A stretch of DNA of 6,179 nucleotides from an uncultured Lachnospiraceae bacterium (GTDB lineage: Bacteria; Bacillota; Clostridia; Lachnospirales; Lachnospiraceae). How positions within the stretch are numbered: position 1 is the stretch's first letter; each line of letters begins with the position of its first letter. The notes under the pieces were generated by a model that was not told where the DNA came from, did no database searches, and saw only the letters and a program-made list of their open reading frames with translations. Positions 5,362 through 6,179 of this stretch are shown here, in pieces. The stretch is from assembly GCA_946537585.1 (NCBI GenBank), contig CAMNFX010000085.1, positions 1 to 6,179 of the forward strand, in the 5' to 3' direction. The translations under genes and the position numbers were made by a program.

Positions 5362-6012
5362 TCAAGGTTCGCCGTAGAGGAGTTCAAAGCTCTCGTAGTG
5401 ATCTTCCGTATAATACACGAGCCCGTCATTGCTGAAAACGATCCTTTTGCGGCCGCGGCTCCCTTTTTTGGGGTTATAGTCTATATCGCATTCCGTATAA
5501 CTGCGTCCTTTTTTCTTCGGAAGCAATCCCTCATAGTTTCCGAAACGATCGCCGCCGATGCTCTTTCCGGGACACACTTCCGAAAGGTTTCCCTTCTGGG
5601 AGTCCCAGCCGGCATCTCTTGCTTCATCCTTAGTGATGTAATTGGAAGGAAGGTGACCGTAAGTATGGATATACAGCGCCACACTGTCCTTGTCCGTATA
5701 CTCGCCATCCTCTGCGATCTTTTCTGATGCCGGGGCCGATGCCAAAACCGCAGCAGACTCTGATGGCAGCGGATCCTCTGAACCGCTTTCACCCTCTCCG
5801 GAATGTTGAATCGTTTCTATTGCAGACGTCAAAGGTGATTCTGTGGTTTCTGTTTCGCTTATATCCGGAACAGTCGGCAGCTCTATCACAGCTGCAGCCG
5901 TAGATTCCGGAACGGGTGCCGGTGATGACGGCATGTCCCGGATCAGACCCAGAACAAACAGCACCGCCACAATCGCAAAAACAACAAGCTCTATTTTCGT
6001 TCTCTTTTTCAT
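5362..6012 (-). CDS. Membrane-anchored barnase-type guanyl-specific ribonuclease
   Basis: A 216-residue member of the microbial ribonuclease (barnase/binase, N1/T1) family, which cleaves single-stranded RNA after guanine. Residues 1-6 are basic (MKKRTK), 7-24 form one hydrophobic helix with no obvious signal-peptidase site or lipobox, and about 25-105 form a P/S/T/E/A-rich, probably disordered linker. The catalytic domain spans about 106-213. It keeps NYITKDEA (124-131), KGNLSEVCPGKSIGGD (140-155) and EDHYESF (203-209). Lys128, Glu174, Arg190 and His205 correspond to barnase K27, E73, R87 and H102. Barnase R59 is replaced by Tyr160. Exactly two cysteines occur, 147 and 175, both in the domain. 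The anchor should place the enzyme outside the membrane. The ATG at 6012 has AGAGG about 11 nt upstream, a slightly long spacing. First gene of the operon, next to its probable inhibitor. Confidence 0.93.
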   Translation of the reverse strand: MKKRTKIELVVFAIVAVLFVLGLIRDMPSSPAPVPESTAAAVIELPTVPDISETETTESPLTSAIETIQHSGEGESGSEDPLPSESAAVLASAPASEKIAEDGEYTDKDSVALYIHTYGHLPSNYITKDEARDAGWDSQKGNLSEVCPGKSIGGDRFGNYEGLLPKKKGRSYTECDIDYNPKKGSRGRKRIVFSNDGLVYYTEDHYESFELLYGEP

Positions 6013-6080
6013 TTCAACACGTACCTCTTGTCAGCCTCCCGGTCAGGCAGTTCACGATGAGCGGTCAGCTGATTTGAGCT

Positions 6081-6110
6081 ATTATATCATAATTATATGG
6101 ATATGTTCAA
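6081..6110 (-). promoter_or_regulatory. Vegetative (sigma-A type) promoter of the ribonuclease operon
   Basis: On the - strand TTGAAC (6110-6105), 18 nt, then TATAAT (6086-6081) preceded by TGA, giving an extended -10. Transcription should start near 6074, leaving an mRNA leader of about 62 nt. A second TATAAT sits 11 nt further upstream (6097-6092) but has no matching -35. This is the only good leftward promoter I see, so it may drive all seven genes. Confidence 0.75.
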
Positions 6111-6117
6111 AGAACAT
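6103..6117. promoter_or_regulatory. Possible operator: 15-bp dyad over the -35 box
   Basis: ATGTTC-AAA-GAACAT is a perfect 6-bp inverted repeat with a 3-nt centre. It covers the whole -35 hexamer (6105-6110) of the ribonuclease promoter. A repressor bound here would block RNA polymerase. The half-sites point opposite to the Gram-positive LexA box (GAAC-N4-GTTC), so LexA is not indicated. A dyad this short can arise by chance; only its position makes it notable. Confidence 0.35.
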
Positions 6118-6179
6118 GCTTGTTTTTCAGGATTTAATATGCTAGACTTTAACACATTGTAAGGTTCCAGTGTTGAAGT
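6118..6179. other. Right-edge non-coding DNA with an imperfect inverted repeat
   Basis: No gene is visible here. ACTTTAACAC (6146-6155) and GTGTTGAAGT (6170-6179) form an inverted repeat with one mismatch around 14 nt, running up to the window edge. It could be the stem of a terminator of a gene further right, cut off by the window. Repeats of this quality are expected by chance in 6 kb, so little weight should be given to it. Confidence 0.25.

Noticed and set aside
6105..6115. LexA/SOS box at GTTC-AAA-GAAC over the promoter, suggested by the nearby recJ
   Set aside because: The Gram-positive LexA site is GAAC-N4-GTTC; here the half-sites are reversed and the spacer is 3 nt.
6120..6148. Divergent + strand promoter (TTGTTT, 17 nt, TAGACT)
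   Set aside because: The matches to consensus are weak and no gene start is visible before the window ends, so it cannot be supported.
6146..6179. Recombinase attachment site or insertion-sequence end from the edge inverted repeat
   Set aside because: A 9-of-10 repeat with a 14-nt spacer is expected by chance in 6 kb, and no recombinase, transposase or target duplication is visible.

Overview
The window looks like chromosomal DNA of a Gram-positive, clostridial-type bacterium (Lachnospiraceae or a relative is my best guess). The reasons are AGGAG-type ribosome binding sites, TGnTATAAT extended -10 promoters, a tRNA gene without an encoded CCA end, and the family resemblance of the RecJ, NadD and barnase/barstar proteins. 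The taxonomic call is inference; no rRNA or marker search was possible.

Layout: a tRNA-Arg(ACG) gene on the + strand sits at the left edge, with its own extended -10 promoter and a hairpin/poly-T terminator. Everything else is on the - strand and reads leftwards from a good promoter at 6081-6110. In transcription order: a membrane-anchored barnase-type guanyl ribonuclease (6012-5362), a barstar-family inhibitor (5295-4909), the single-strand DNA exonuclease RecJ (4888-3116), an unrecognised 120-residue protein (3041-2679), a MoaB/MogA/CinA-like molybdopterin-binding-fold protein (2682-2158), nicotinate-nucleotide adenylyltransferase NadD (2157-1423), and a class I PLP-dependent aminotransferase (1345-146). 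The seven genes are tightly packed: 66 nt, 20 nt, 74 nt, a 4-nt ATGA overlap, a directly abutting TAA-ATG junction, and 77 nt. They could form one operon, although the 74- and 77-nt gaps might hide weak internal promoters. The operon converges on the tRNA, and the two units share one bidirectional terminator at 111-143.

The most interesting part is the right third. A complete barnase homologue keeps the catalytic residues (Lys128, Glu174, Arg190, His205, equivalent to barnase K27, E73, R87, H102). It is tethered behind one N-terminal hydrophobic segment and a roughly 80-residue P/S/T/E/A-rich linker. Next comes a barstar homologue with the key inhibitor residues and an unusual acidic C-terminal tail. 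This is an exported or surface RNase with a cytoplasmic immunity protein. Three positions that contact one another in the classical barnase-barstar complex (R59 with W38 and E76) are all changed here, which suggests a re-tuned interface. The remaining genes are housekeeping (recJ, nadD), metabolic (aminotransferase), or a small coupled two-gene unit with a possible molybdenum-cofactor link. No transposon, CRISPR array, riboswitch or phage gene is visible, and no gene-free stretch exceeds 300 nt.
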